A DNA stretch of 64,000 nucleotides from Methanobrevibacter sp. YE315 (GTDB lineage Archaea > Methanobacteriota > Methanobacteria > Methanobacteriales > Methanobacteriaceae): the NCBI RefSeq assembly GCF_001548675.1, contig NZ_CP010834.1, forward strand, positions 1,213,501-1,277,500, read 5' to 3'. A program made the position numbers and the translations under genes. The notes under the pieces were generated by a model, which was not told the DNA's origin, searched no databases, and was given only the letters and a program-made list of their open reading frames with translations. Below are positions 26,976-36,923 of this stretch, piece after piece. Position 1 is the first letter of the stretch, and each line of letters opens with the position of its first letter.

Positions 26976-28967
26976 CTATTGGATTCTTTCGCCTACTTTC
27001 CCGTTTTCATCAGGAGATAACAATGCACCGGATCCACCGGTTGCAAGAATCATACCTTGAGATAAGGTTCCGAATAGTTTTGCCGGTTGCAGGTTAGCTA
27101 CAACACAAACTTTTCTGTCAACCAATTCTTCTGGAGAGTAGAATTTTGCAAGTCCTGCAACAATTTGTCTTGGTTTTTCTTCGCCGATATCAACCTGGAG
27201 TTTTAATAATTTGTCAGATTTTTCTATTTTTTCCGCTTCTAAAACTTGTCCTATTTTAATTACAACTTCATCAAAATCATCAATACTAATTAAATCACTC
27301 ATATTCTCATCCTCACTACTTTCTTTTAAGTTTTCTTGTAATTTCGCTTTTTCAGCTTCAATCACTTCATCATCAATCTTTTTGAATAAAGGTTTTGCCT
27401 TGTTGATTTCATAACCACTTGGAAGGAAAACGCTTGCATCCTTCCACTCTGATAAATCATCAATATTCATTATTTTAGCTATTGCATCAGCTTTGGTTGG
27501 TAAATATGGTTTTAATGTGTAGGCTAATGTTTTTGCTAATTGGTTTGATAAATAAAGACAATTTGCCGCCTTTTGCATGTCTTCTTTTACGGCTTTCCAT
27601 GGCTCTTGATCGTTGAAGTATTTATTTCCTTTTTTGGCTACTTTAAATATTTCAAGCAAACCTTCTCTGAATTCAAATTTAGAGATATATTCACCTGCAA
27701 TTGCAGGTAACTCTTCAATTGCTTTTTTGAACTCTTCATCTTCAGCTGACGGATTGGCGTATTCAGGGATTTTACTGTCAAAATACTTACGGGTGAATGT
27801 AAATGTTCTATGTAGGAAGTTACCAATTACATCAGCTAATTCATCGTTATTTCTTCTTTGGAAATCGTCCCATGAGAAGTCTGAATCCTTATTTAAAGGA
27901 GCGTTGATAGTCAAGTAATATCTTAAAAGGTCAGGGTCATAATCTTTTACGAAATCAGCTATCCAAATAACCCAATTCTTACTTGTGGACATTTTTTCTC
28001 CTTCAAGAGATAAGAATTCTCCAGCATAAATCATATCTGGCAATTTGCATCCATATGCCTTTAAAAGACCCGGCCAGAATATTGAATGGTGGTAAATGAT
28101 ATCCTTTCCAATGAAATGAACTACAAAGTCATCCCAATACTCTTCCCATTTCTTGCCGGATTGCTCTGACCATTGTGATGCTGATGAGATATAACCTAAG
28201 AATGCTTCAATCCAAACGTACAATACTTTACCTTTGGCCTCTTCGAGAGGTACTGGAATACCCCAATCCATATCCCTTGTTAAAATCCAATCGTTTAGTC
28301 CATCATTTAACCAGTTGGATGCATAATTTTTAACATTGGCCGGAAGATTTTCATTGTTTTGAATATAATCCTTCAAGTCATCTTCAAAATCAGATAATTT
28401 AAATGCATATTGGAAAGTATCTTTAATAACTGGAGTGGTTCCGCAGGTAATGCAATGAGGTTCATCGAGTTCTGTTGGGTCTAGTGCCCTTCCACATTTT
28501 TCGCAGTGGTCTCCTCTTGCTTCTGATCCACAAACCGGACATAATCCTTCAACATATCTGTCAGGCAAGAATTTATTACAGTTCGGACAGTATAACTGTT
28601 GGATATCCTCTCTGTAGATAAATCCATTATCATACAAATCCTTAAAGAAATTTTTAGCAATTTCATAATGTTTTTCATCAGTAGTTCTTGTAAAATTATC
28701 CAATGATATGTTCATTGACTCTACATCTTTTACAATCATATCATGGTATCTCTTTGAAATTTCAATCGGTTTTTTATTTTCCTTATCCGCCTTAACTGCA
28801 ATTGGAGTTCCATGCTCATCTGTCGCACAAACAAGTAAAACATCATTTCCAACCATACGATTGTACCTTGCATAAATATCTGCAGGCAAATAAGTTGAAC
28901 GAATGTGTCCTAAATGACATGGCCCATTTGCATAAGGTAATGCACATGAAATAAAAATTTTTGACAT
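26976..28967 (-). CDS. metG: Methionyl-tRNA synthetase with C-terminal tRNA-binding domain
   Basis: Class I synthetase signatures are HLGH ([10 protein letters not shown], residues 17-20 region) and KMSTS ([10 protein letters not shown]). Between them lie four CxxC-type knuckles from residue 145 to 190 that bind zinc. After a helical anticodon domain the C-terminal 110 residues form an EMAP/Trbp111-like OB-fold (VEIKIGQV-like [26 protein letters not shown]). It charges initiator and elongator tRNA-Met. First gene of the run leading to arfC. Confidence 0.97.
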   Translation of the reverse strand: MSKIFISCALPYANGPCHLGHIRSTYLPADIYARYNRMVGNDVLLVCATDEHGTPIAVKADKENKKPIEISKRYHDMIVKDVESMNISLDNFTRTTDEKHYEIAKNFFKDLYDNGFIYREDIQQLYCPNCNKFLPDRYVEGLCPVCGSEARGDHCEKCGRALDPTELDEPHCITCGTTPVIKDTFQYAFKLSDFEDDLKDYIQNNENLPANVKNYASNWLNDGLNDWILTRDMDWGIPVPLEEAKGKVLYVWIEAFLGYISSASQWSEQSGKKWEEYWDDFVVHFIGKDIIYHHSIFWPGLLKAYGCKLPDMIYAGEFLSLEGEKMSTSKNWVIWIADFVKDYDPDLLRYYLTINAPLNKDSDFSWDDFQRRNNDELADVIGNFLHRTFTFTRKYFDSKIPEYANPSAEDEEFKKAIEELPAIAGEYISKFEFREGLLEIFKVAKKGNKYFNDQEPWKAVKEDMQKAANCLYLSNQLAKTLAYTLKPYLPTKADAIAKIMNIDDLSEWKDASVFLPSGYEINKAKPLFKKIDDEVIEAEKAKLQENLKESSEDENMSDLISIDDFDEVVIKIGQVLEAEKIEKSDKLLKLQVDIGEEKPRQIVAGLAKFYSPEELVDRKVCVVANLQPAKLFGTLSQGMILATGGSGALLSPDENGKVGERIQ

Positions 28968-29302
28968 TTATATAATCCCCTTATCTTTTTTAAACATGAT
29001 ATAAATATGTAAATTATATATAATAAAGTATTATTTTTAACAGTGTTATAAACATGAAAAATTGAGTTTTGAAAAAAACTTAGTTTTAATAAATTCGGCA
29101 CCAATCTCAAATAGAATTTCATCAAAACCCCTTCAAAAATATATTACTTCAAACTTTTTTACCATTTATGAATTAATGAGCTATTTTTTAATGCTTGTAT
29201 GATCAAATTCGATTGCAACATCGTTTATGCTTATTTCTAAAAATGAATTGCTGGAAAAATGCATATAAAAGACTAAATCAAGGTTCAATACTAATACAGC
29301 AA

Positions 29303-29312
29303 TATTTAAATA
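29303..29312 (+). promoter_or_regulatory. Probable TATA box of adh1
   Basis: tatttaaata matches the archaeal TATA consensus. Initiation about 25 bases downstream would fall near 29337, giving a leader of about 75 bases that begins at the inverted repeat. Position and sequence only. Confidence 0.45.
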
Positions 29313-29338
29313 AACTCCATTTAAGATATAAGATTAAT

Positions 29339-29386
29339 GTTGATTAAAACTGAATTCTTCTGAAATTTAAACAAGGATTAATCAAC
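29339..29386 (+). repeat. Inverted repeat in the adh1 leader
   Basis: gttgattaa (29339-29347) and ttaatcaac (29378-29386) are exact reverse complements with a 30-base spacer. They lie between the likely start of transcription and the adh1 ribosome site, so they could form an operator or a leader hairpin. Confidence 0.5.
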
Positions 29387-29412
29387 TTAATAACTAAAAA
29401 GGAGATAAAATC

Positions 29413-30477
29413 ATGAGAGGTCTTGCAAGAATTGATCAAGATGTAATGGATTGGGTTGAAAAAGACAAACCTGAATGTGGACCATACGATGCAATCGTAA
29501 AACCAATTGCGCTTGCACCTTGTACATCTGATGTACATATTGTATGGGGAAATGCATACATGAGCGATGCTCCAAACCGTATTCTCGGACACGAATCAAC
29601 CGGTATTGTTGAAGAAGTTGGAAGCCATGTAAAAGACTTCAAACCTGGAGACCGAGTAATCGTACCGGCAATTACACCGGACTGGCTTACCGTTCCGGGA
29701 CAAAAAGGATTCGGTCAACACTGTTACGGTATGGGTACCGGAATGAGCTTCATTACATTTAAGGATGGAACATTTGCTGAACACTATAACGTTAACCAAG
29801 CTGACGGTAACTTGGCACACTTGCCAGATAACGTTTCACTTGACCAAGCAGTAATGATATCCGATATGATGACAACCGGTTTTTACGGTGCAGAACTTGC
29901 TGAAATCAAACCGGGTGAAACCGTAGCCGTATTTGGTATTGGTCCTGTAGGACTTATGGGTGTAGCAGGAGCACACTTTATGGGTGCATCAAGAATTCTT
30001 GCTGTAGGAAGCAGACCAGTGTCAGTGAAAGTCGCAAAAGAATATGGTGCAACTGAAATTGTTGATTATCACGATGGAGACACCGTACAACAAATTATGG
30101 ACATGACTGACGGTCAAGGTGTAGACAAAGTAGTTGTTGCAGGTGGAAATGCAAACACTGTTGGAGAAGCACTTGAAGTCCTCAAAGTCGGAGGAATATT
30201 AGGTAATGTAAACCACTATGATGGTGCAGAATACATTCCGCTACCTGCACTTGCATGGGGAGCAGGACTTGCCGACAAAACAATACGTGGTGGAGTATGT
30301 CCAGGTGGACGTGCTAGAATGGAACAACTCGTAAAATTAATTGAATACGGAAGATTTGATTCCAGTAAACTAATTACACACAGATTCACCAAATTCGATG
30401 ACCTGTATGAAGCTATGATAATCATGAGGGATAAACCACGTGACTTAATCAAACCTGCAGTAATTCTAGGAGAATAA
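29413..30477 (+). CDS. adh: NADP-dependent zinc alcohol dehydrogenase 1 (TbADH-like)
   Basis: A 354-residue medium-chain dehydrogenase closely following Thermoanaerobacter secondary ADH. Catalytic zinc ligands are Cys37 (APCTSD), His60 (LGHES) and Asp151 (MISDMM). The cofactor loop GIGPVG is followed by VGSRPVS at 199-204, where Ser-Arg select NADP. The GGVCPGGRARME segment is typical of this group. It oxidises primary or secondary alcohols to aldehydes or ketones with NADP+. NADPH could be passed to F420 by NpdG. A terminator follows at 30479. A paralogue lies at 58585-59661. Confidence 0.93.
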   Translation: MRGLARIDQDVMDWVEKDKPECGPYDAIVKPIALAPCTSDVHIVWGNAYMSDAPNRILGHESTGIVEEVGSHVKDFKPGDRVIVPAITPDWLTVPGQKGFGQHCYGMGTGMSFITFKDGTFAEHYNVNQADGNLAHLPDNVSLDQAVMISDMMTTGFYGAELAEIKPGETVAVFGIGPVGLMGVAGAHFMGASRILAVGSRPVSVKVAKEYGATEIVDYHDGDTVQQIMDMTDGQGVDKVVVAGGNANTVGEALEVLKVGGILGNVNHYDGAEYIPLPALAWGAGLADKTIRGGVCPGGRARMEQLVKLIEYGRFDSSKLITHRFTKFDDLYEAMIIMRDKPRDLIKPAVILGE

Positions 30478-30478
30478 G

Positions 30479-30513
30479 GCTATAATTCAATTATAGCTTT
30501 TTTTTATTTTTTT
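30479..30513 (+). terminator. Hairpin plus T-run after adh1
   Basis: gctataat and attatagc pair around tca (30479-30497), followed at once by a run of eight T and further T-rich sequence. The stem starts two bases after the adh1 stop codon. It looks like an intrinsic terminator. Confidence 0.75.
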
Positions 30514-30613
30514 AAGATGAATATCATCTAACTTTTCTTTTTTTCAAAACCAATACAATACTGATTTTATAAATGAGATACCTATTTAATAGATAAAATA
30601 AAAAGTTAAAAAC

Positions 30614-31942
30614 ATGACTGAAGTCTCATATATCAACCCATTATCCGATGAAGGAAGAGGAATCATTAGAAATTATGGAGATTTAAATCAGATATTTGAT
30701 GAAGATGAAACCTTGATTGATATCATTACCCATACAACCAATCAAAAAATATCAGATGATTCCCTGATTCCTAAATCATACCATGACTTGGCTTTAAAAC
30801 GCATACAATGGGCTATTGAGAAAAAGAACAACAAAAATTTTTCACAATCCGAATTTGAATACCTGACAAATGAGGATTTGTTTGCACAAGATGTTGTGAC
30901 ATTCCATATATTATGCCAAGCTATAGCCATTCAATTCAATACCGGCTCTCGTGAAACAAGACTGTTCATTGAATCACAGGGCACACTTATTTTGGAAAGG
31001 CTTGCTAAAATACCTCCAATGACAAGGGCTGAAATAATAGATGAGGTTCTTGATGAGGTAAAAGTTGACGGATCCATAAATTGGAAATCCCTAAAAGAGG
31101 TTATAGCAACTAAAAAACTCAAATTGACCGATTTATTAATAAATAACGGGGATATCATACTTCAACAAGATGACTTTTTGGAAAGATTTTCAGACAAATT
31201 CCATGACAGAAGCCCTGAAAGAATGTATAACATACTGATTGGGGATAGCGTCAAAGAACAGATTCTTTCAAGACTTATAATGCAGAAGACAGAAGAATAC
31301 ATTCAAAGAATTAAGGAAATGTCTGCAAGAATCGAAATTCACCCAGCAATCCTAAATATTGGTGAAGAACTAAAAGAATTCATTCCAGAAGAAATCAGCA
31401 AATATAATCAGTATTACGCCGGCAGTGGAGGAATATACGGCAGCGTTGAAGCTGGAAAATTAAATCCAGATGCATTTCCACCATGCATCAAATCAACAGT
31501 CGAAGGAGTGTCTTCAGGTGGGCGTAACGATGCTATCGTGCTTCTTTTAACATCATTTGCATCATATGCAAGATTATATCCAAGAATATTCGCATCCGAA
31601 GAAAGCGTAAAAGTGTCTGATATGGATCCCGATTTAACAATCACCGAAAACGAAATCCTGCCTCTGATTTTTGATGCAGCAGACAATTGTACTCCCCCAT
31701 TATTTGAGGACCAGCCACAGGAAAAAATAAACATCATATCAAAACTAGGCTTTGGAATGCATGAAAAGGTTGACATCAACCACGAAGGCGAAACAAAATG
31801 GTATACACCGATGAGCTGTGAGAAAATAAAAATACACTTGCCTAACTTATGCCATCCCGACAAATCCTGCAAAGGAATAAACAATCCGTTATCCTGCTAT
31901 GGACGCAAAAAATATCAACTTGACAACCAGGCAAAAGAATAA
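30614..31942 (+). CDS. priL: DNA primase large subunit PriL
   Basis: A 442-residue protein with an N-terminal helical domain and a C-terminal Fe-S domain containing four conserved cysteines: PPCIKS, DNCTPP, NLCHPDKSC and LSCYGR. This is the PriL/Pri2 layout. With PriS it makes RNA/DNA primers for replication; the 4Fe-4S domain supports initiation. priS lies 640 bases downstream in the same direction with one opposed small gene between them. Confidence 0.95.
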   Translation: MTEVSYINPLSDEGRGIIRNYGDLNQIFDEDETLIDIITHTTNQKISDDSLIPKSYHDLALKRIQWAIEKKNNKNFSQSEFEYLTNEDLFAQDVVTFHILCQAIAIQFNTGSRETRLFIESQGTLILERLAKIPPMTRAEIIDEVLDEVKVDGSINWKSLKEVIATKKLKLTDLLINNGDIILQQDDFLERFSDKFHDRSPERMYNILIGDSVKEQILSRLIMQKTEEYIQRIKEMSARIEIHPAILNIGEELKEFIPEEISKYNQYYAGSGGIYGSVEAGKLNPDAFPPCIKSTVEGVSSGGRNDAIVLLLTSFASYARLYPRIFASEESVKVSDMDPDLTITENEILPLIFDAADNCTPPLFEDQPQEKINIISKLGFGMHEKVDINHEGETKWYTPMSCEKIKIHLPNLCHPDKSCKGINNPLSCYGRKKYQLDNQAKE

Positions 31943-32458
31943 TCACATACTGCTTTGAGAAAATTCAAAGGGATTGTGATTTTCATGAATTGCATCATAA
32001 TACCTATTTAAGATTTTTGATTCCCACATATTATAATTGGCTTGCTCTTCCTTTTCAAAATTATAGGCCAAAAGACCGATTTTTCTTTCATATTCGTCAA
32101 TGCCTTTCAATTCGCAGAATTCAGTTATTATATCAGGAATATACTCGCAAGGGTCATCGCTGCTGAATTCCAGAAATTCCTCATATTCATTTTTTGAAAA
32201 GAATTCTTCTTCACTTATCGGTTCTTCATGAGATTTGATTGTAAACAATTCAATATAAATATTATCGGCAAGCGGAAGCTGGTTTAACTCTATTCCAAGA
32301 CCATAAACTTTACCGTTTTCCAAATTTAATACAGTATGGCCTGTTCTTATACCAACCACCCAATTATCAAAAGCGGGCTTGACAATCTCTTCAGGTGTCA
32401 AGCTTGATAAAACTGTTTTTAAATGTTCCACGCCAATTACTTCAACTACTTCTTCCAT
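31943..32458 (-). CDS. Acidic protein between priL and priS, unknown
   Basis: The ORF is open to 32581, but I take the ATG at 32458 (MEEVVEVIG), because the upstream extension would overlap the priS start and is hydrophobic and unlike the rest. The 171-residue product is acidic, with GKVYGLGIELNQLPLADNIYIELF in the middle and a DDPCEYIPDIITEF segment. It is convergent with priL (stop codons abut) and divergent from priS. No family recognised. Confidence 0.65.
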   Translation of the reverse strand: MEEVVEVIGVEHLKTVLSSLTPEEIVKPAFDNWVVGIRTGHTVLNLENGKVYGLGIELNQLPLADNIYIELFTIKSHEEPISEEEFFSKNEYEEFLEFSSDDPCEYIPDIITEFCELKGIDEYERKIGLLAYNFEKEEQANYNMWESKILNRYYDAIHENHNPFEFSQSSM

Positions 32459-32579
32459 GAAGTTATATCTCAAAATAATATTTAATAAAATTATTGAAAT
32501 GGACAAACGTGCTAAAACATTACCTTGAAAATGCACACTTACCTTAAAAATAAATACTTTAAAAAAGTAATTATTAAAC

Positions 32580-33557
32580 ATGTTTTCTAAAGCTAGCCTG
32601 AAGGAAAGAAGGCAATATTACCGTGAAGAATGGTCACCCAAAGATTTACCAGATTTCATTGTTAATGATTTAAAGAAAAGAGAATTCGGTTTTGACCATA
32701 ACGGTAGAGGACCTAACGATAGATATAAAGTATTTAAAGGTCCGGAATCTTTAAGAAAATTCTTAAGATACAAATCTCCTTTTGCAGCATATATCTCTGT
32801 AGCATTCTACAATAATCCAAAAAGAAGAGAAGACTGGCTGAAAGCAGAATACATTTTTGATGTGGATGCAAAAGACATTCCTATTAGGTCATGCCAATGT
32901 GATGGTGTATGCGAAACTTGTCTCGGTGAAGCTTTAGAAATTGTGAACTCACTAATCGACACGTTGGAATCCGATTTGGGACTAAAAGATATACATCTGG
33001 TTTATTCAGGAAGGGGATATCACATCAGGATTCTGGATGAAGAAATGATGACTGCAAACAGTGAGCTCAGGTCTGAAGTTCTGAAATATGCTGCGGGTGC
33101 GGAAGTTCCAAAATCCCAATTCATGAATTCTGAAGTATCCAACCAGAGCTTTAACTTTGAACACTTCACCATTCCGGTAGGCTACTCAAAGATATTTACC
33201 GACAAAGTCAAATTCAATATACAGCATTTAGTCGGAAATGAAAAGATTGATGGAATTAATACAAAGCTAATGAAGGATATAATTGCTTCAAGACATCACC
33301 TGGAAAATAATGATTGGGGCTATTTCAAACGGGACATCGGTCCAAGACGTTATAAGAATCTTGTTGAAGCTATGGCTCGTGTAAATCTGGCAACAATCGA
33401 TGCGAAAGTTTCAATTGATTTGAAAAGAATTTTAAGACTGCCATCATCACTTCACTCAAAAGTAAGTATGAAATGCATGGAAGTAGAAAACAGAGAAACC
33501 TTTGACCCATTTGATAAAGCAGTCCCTAAATTCGTATATGAAAGGAAAGATTCCTAG
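32580..33557 (+). CDS. priS: DNA primase small catalytic subunit PriS
   Basis: Catalytic aspartates lie in YIFDVDAKD near residue 95. A zinc motif SCQCDGVCETC follows, then SGRGYHIRI, a conserved primase block. Length 325 is typical. PriS synthesises primers and works with PriL (30614-31942). The start ATG at 32580 lies about 120 bases from the divergent acidic gene. Confidence 0.96.
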   Translation: MFSKASLKERRQYYREEWSPKDLPDFIVNDLKKREFGFDHNGRGPNDRYKVFKGPESLRKFLRYKSPFAAYISVAFYNNPKRREDWLKAEYIFDVDAKDIPIRSCQCDGVCETCLGEALEIVNSLIDTLESDLGLKDIHLVYSGRGYHIRILDEEMMTANSELRSEVLKYAAGAEVPKSQFMNSEVSNQSFNFEHFTIPVGYSKIFTDKVKFNIQHLVGNEKIDGINTKLMKDIIASRHHLENNDWGYFKRDIGPRRYKNLVEAMARVNLATIDAKVSIDLKRILRLPSSLHSKVSMKCMEVENRETFDPFDKAVPKFVYERKDS

Positions 33558-33610
33558 TATGAATCTTATTTTAAAAAAAAAGTTAAATTTTCAATATAGG
33601 CATTTTATAT

Positions 33611-34198
33611 TTATTCAACTGCTTTTTTATCTGATTCTAAGCATATATTAATAATTTTTTGAGAAATAACATCAGGAGCATCATCTGCTGGAATAATATT
33701 CCATTCATATGTAGCGACTTTTGTCTTTTCACGTGTCTCCCTAAGTGCATCAATGTTTTCAAACATCTCTTCTGCTTCATTACGTGATTTAATTCTTCTA
33801 AGGGATTCTTCAGGAGTTACATCTAAAAAGAACATACAATCGGATTTTGGAAGAACCTTGGAAACAATTTTATAAACAATGCTGTTAATCCCATCTGGAA
33901 GATAAGCCACTGCCAATGTATACCTTGAAAAGATTACGATATCAGTTTTTTTATCATAGCAATACATTTGAACTGACCTGATTGCATCCAGACCGTAATA
34001 AATGGTTGCTTTGATATGATTAATTTTACCTGTCTTTAAAAGAGCCTGTTTTGATTTTCTGCCAAATTTATTGTCTGAACAGGGATGTGAACGAATAACA
34101 ACATCTCGCCCTTTATTTTGATACATTTCAGCCAATAATTTAACTTGAGTATCTTTTCCGCATCCATCTAATCCATCAAAAACAACAAACTTCTTCAT
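33611..34198 (-). CDS. Thymidylate-kinase-like protein
   Basis: A P-loop DGLDGCGKDTQ at residues 7-17 and a DIVIFSRYTLA segment resembling the DRY-type motif of thymidylate kinases. The length of 195 fits. The expected role is phosphorylation of dTMP to dTDP. The DR[YW] aspartate is replaced here by SRY, so this may be a divergent member with another nucleotide or sugar-nucleotide substrate. It lies 15 bases after cofH in the same direction. Confidence 0.7.
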   Translation of the reverse strand: MKKFVVFDGLDGCGKDTQVKLLAEMYQNKGRDVVIRSHPCSDNKFGRKSKQALLKTGKINHIKATIYYGLDAIRSVQMYCYDKKTDIVIFSRYTLAVAYLPDGINSIVYKIVSKVLPKSDCMFFLDVTPEESLRRIKSRNEAEEMFENIDALRETREKTKVATYEWNIIPADDAPDVISQKIINICLESDKKAVE

Positions 34199-34213
34199 AC
34201 CTACACCAATTAA

Positions 34214-35332
34214 TCAATCAATCGGATAAAATTCAGTATACTTGGAGTTTCTTTCAATTGGGTTTCTACCCAAATCCCTTACCATTCTGCTTAAAGTACC
34301 AATTGATGCATCGACTCCATCAGGCGCTCCTGAAGCTTCTGACAATTCATCACCACCTAAAGTACCTCCCAAATCATTTGCACCAGCTGTGAGTGATACC
34401 TGAGCAAATCTGAAACCCATTTTCACCCAAGACACTTGAATATTAGGTATTAAATCTCTAAACATCAATCTTGAAACGGCATATAGTTTTAAATCCTGTG
34501 TTCCGGTGGCACCTAAATCAGATTGGCCTTCCAAAAATATTGGAGAGAATTCGTGCATGAATGTCATTGGGATAAACTCTGTGAAACCATGAGTATCTTC
34601 CTGAATTTTACGAATAATGTCCAAATGTTCTACCCTTTCCTCCAAAGTTTCTACGTGCCCATACATAATGGTGGCAGATCCAGGTATTCCAACTTCCTGA
34701 GCTGTCTTTACAATGTCAATCCACTCAGCTACACTTACCTTTTCCGGACAAATTATCTCTCTTGACCTGTCTGTCAATATTTCAGCTGCGGTTCCAGGCA
34801 AAGTATCAAGACCCGCCTTTTTAAGTATTTCAAAACCTTCTGCAACATCAATTCCGGAAACCAGACAGGCATCCCTGACCATTGTCGGTGAAAATCCATG
34901 TATTGCCACATCAGGATGATTGTCTTTCAATAATGTAAGCAGATGTTCATAATAATCAATATCCGCATCTTCAAGCACTCCACCCATCAATGTGAATTCA
35001 CGGGCACCATTTTCAACAGCCCCCTGTGCCTTTTCCAAAATCTGTTCATCATTTAAAATATAAGCTTCAGGGTCATCGGCATCCTTTCCAAATGCGCAAA
35101 AACCACATCTTACCCTACATATATTTGTAAAGTTGATATTACAATTATTAATGAATGTTACGTTGTCTCCAACGATTTTTTGCCTTAAGTAATCCGCAGT
35201 TGCTAGTAGAGGGTATAAATCAGCTCCTTTAATATTCATTAAATGATTTGCTTCTTCAACAGTGATTGCTTCATCCAGGGATTTTGTTAAAATCCTTTCT
35301 GTTTGAGAAGAAATGGGTAGTTTATCAAACAT
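34214..35332 (-). CDS. cofH: F0 synthase subunit 2 (CofH), radical SAM
   Basis: The radical SAM motif CRVRCGFC (CxxxCxxC) lies near residue 75, preceded by INNCNINFTNI. The 372 residues and GTAAEILTDRSREIICPEK and TIMYGHVET blocks match CofH. CofH works with CofG to join tyrosine with the diaminouracil intermediate into the F420 chromophore F0. The riboflavin-branch enzyme at 23185 makes a precursor of the diaminouracil. Divergent from comDE. Confidence 0.95.
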   Translation of the reverse strand: MFDKLPISSQTERILTKSLDEAITVEEANHLMNIKGADLYPLLATADYLRQKIVGDNVTFINNCNINFTNICRVRCGFCAFGKDADDPEAYILNDEQILEKAQGAVENGAREFTLMGGVLEDADIDYYEHLLTLLKDNHPDVAIHGFSPTMVRDACLVSGIDVAEGFEILKKAGLDTLPGTAAEILTDRSREIICPEKVSVAEWIDIVKTAQEVGIPGSATIMYGHVETLEERVEHLDIIRKIQEDTHGFTEFIPMTFMHEFSPIFLEGQSDLGATGTQDLKLYAVSRLMFRDLIPNIQVSWVKMGFRFAQVSLTAGANDLGGTLGGDELSEASGAPDGVDASIGTLSRMVRDLGRNPIERNSKYTEFYPID

Positions 35333-35488
35333 GATTTTATATTACTTTTAAGTTAAATAAAAAGGTTACTATTAATTAAAATTAAAGTATTAAAATTTAC
35401 ATTAATTAAATTGAATTAAAATGATTTAAATATATTTTTATACTAAATAACATAAATAAAATTATTATTATAATCTAGATGTGATAAT

Positions 35489-35980
35489 ATGGATAGTAGT
35501 GAAGCTATTTATGATGGGCTTAAGGATGCGGGAATCGACTTTATAGTAAGTGTTCCATGCGTCAATTTATCAAAGATACTAAATATGATTGATGATGATG
35601 AGGAGATAATACATGTTCCTGTAACCCGTGAAGAGGAAGGAATAGGAATATGTGCCGGCGCTTATCTTGGAGGTAAAAAGCCGGCCATTCTAATGCAGAA
35701 TTCCGGGCTTGGAAACTCAATCAATGCATTAAAGTCATTGACTGAACTTTATGAAATGCCGTTGCTCATGATTATGAGCCACAGAGGAACAGAAGGCGAA
35801 AGCATTTGCGGACAAGTTCCAATGGGCCAGTCAACACCAAGAATACTTGAAGCTATGGATTTCGAATTTTTCAAACCTGGAAATCCGGAAGGGGCATATG
35901 AAGATATTATAGACGGATGGGATTTGTCAGTTGAAGAAGGAAAACCCGTCAGCATACTTTTAGAAATCAAATACTGGTGA
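35489..35980 (+). CDS. comD: Sulfopyruvate decarboxylase alpha subunit
   Basis: A 163-residue TPP-enzyme Pyr-domain protein: the catalytic-type glutamate in [21 protein letters not shown] and [12 protein letters not shown] are conserved in ComD. With ComE it decarboxylates sulfopyruvate to sulfoacetaldehyde in coenzyme M synthesis. comE follows four bases after the stop codon. A second CoM gene, comA, lies at 42055. Confidence 0.95.
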   Translation: MDSSEAIYDGLKDAGIDFIVSVPCVNLSKILNMIDDDEEIIHVPVTREEEGIGICAGAYLGGKKPAILMQNSGLGNSINALKSLTELYEMPLLMIMSHRGTEGESICGQVPMGQSTPRILEAMDFEFFKPGNPEGAYEDIIDGWDLSVEEGKPVSILLEIKYW

Positions 35981-35984
35981 TAAT

Positions 35985-36521
35985 ATGGCAAGAAGGGAAG
36001 CGATTGAAGACATAATGAAACACATTGATGATGAATTGGTTGTTTGCAATATTGGATTTCCATCAAGAGAATTGTATGACATACAAGACAGGGATGAAAA
36101 CTTCTATATGATTGGATCAATGGGCCTTGCTTCATCAATTGGTCTGGGATTGGCTTTAGCAAGACCGGACAAAGACATCGTCGTAATTGACGGTGACGGT
36201 TCACTTTTAATGAATATGGGTTCACTTGTAACCGTGTTTGCAAACAATCCACGCAATTTAACATGGATAGTGATAGATAATGGAGCATACGGCTCAACCG
36301 GAAATCAGGACACCTATGCTCAATTGCTGGATTTGGTTTCTGTTGGAAAAGGTGTTGGATTTGCAAACAGCGCTGATTTCAAGGACATTAACTTAAAAGA
36401 GTTCATAAAAAGTGATGATGCAAGTTTTATTGTATATAATACTGAAGCAGGAAATTCAAAAGCACCTATAATTGATTTGGACCCAGTAACAATTAAAAAT
36501 AGATTTATGGGCATTCTATAA
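35985..36521 (+). CDS. comE: Sulfopyruvate decarboxylase beta subunit
   Basis: The TPP motif GDGSLLMN...N is seen as DGDGSLLMNMG followed by VIDNGAYGSTGNQ. This 178-residue protein is the PP-domain partner of ComD. The two genes are split halves of a single TPP decarboxylase. Sulfoacetaldehyde from this complex is the substrate for the unknown or newly described thiol-forming last step of CoM synthesis, relevant to the DUF39 gene at 40769. Confidence 0.95.
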   Translation: MARREAIEDIMKHIDDELVVCNIGFPSRELYDIQDRDENFYMIGSMGLASSIGLGLALARPDKDIVVIDGDGSLLMNMGSLVTVFANNPRNLTWIVIDNGAYGSTGNQDTYAQLLDLVSVGKGVGFANSADFKDINLKEFIKSDDASFIVYNTEAGNSKAPIIDLDPVTIKNRFMGIL

Positions 36522-36640
36522 TCATTCATCCAATGTTCAAATTTAAATGTCTAATAAATATTATTAAATTATGATTAAAACAATGTAAAGGAACATAATT
36601 GATATATAAAGATTTTTATTAAAATTAAACAATTATACAT

Positions 36641-36901
36641 ATGGATGAAAAAGAAATGTATGAAATTCTTGGCTACATCAAAATATCTCCCTACAGAACG
36701 GAAACCCTAAAAGCTATAAACAACGAATTGAAAATGCCATCTGAAATAGCAAAGGAAATCAACATAAGCACAAGCCAAGTTTCAGCAGCCCTTTCCGATT
36801 TGAAAAAGAAAAACCTAGTAATCTGTGTTAATGAAGAAGTGAGAAAAGGAAGGTTATATAAATGCACAGATTTAGGAAAGGAAATACTTAAAAAAATATA
36901 A
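36641..36901 (+). CDS. Small winged-helix transcription regulator
   Basis: An 86-residue protein with a winged HTH: PSEIAKEINISTSQVSAALSDLKKKNLV, then a wing with GRLYKCTDLGKEIL. It resembles single-domain MarR/ArsR-type archaeal regulators without a metal site. It lies between comE and hdrA on the opposite strand to hdrA, convergent with it. Targets unknown; the comDE or hdr operons are candidates only by location. Confidence 0.8.
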   Translation: MDEKEMYEILGYIKISPYRTETLKAINNELKMPSEIAKEINISTSQVSAALSDLKKKNLVICVNEEVRKGRLYKCTDLGKEILKKI

Positions 36902-36923
36902 TGAATCTAAGTTCAAAAGTTAG

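Larger units (their letters stand above)
28968..29412. other. AT-rich 445-bp intergenic region, divergent metG/adh1
   Basis: No convincing gene is present. The region should hold the metG promoter on the left and the adh1 promoter on the right. It includes the TATA-like box at 29303-29312, an inverted repeat at 29339-29386, and a GGAG ribosome site at 29401-29405 just before the adh1 ATG. The middle part shows nothing recognisable. Confidence 0.6.

Noticed and set aside
29344-29820. Reverse ORFs under adh1
   Set aside because: They are shadows opposite a well-supported dehydrogenase gene.
30508-30613. Possible promoter or small RNA between adh1 and priL
   Set aside because: Beyond the terminator T-run I see only AT-rich sequence with no clear TATA element or fold.
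32459-32581. 41-codon N-terminal extension of the acidic protein between priL and priS
   Set aside because: It overlaps the priS start and promoter and is hydrophobic, unlike the rest of the protein; the ATG at 32458 is preferred.
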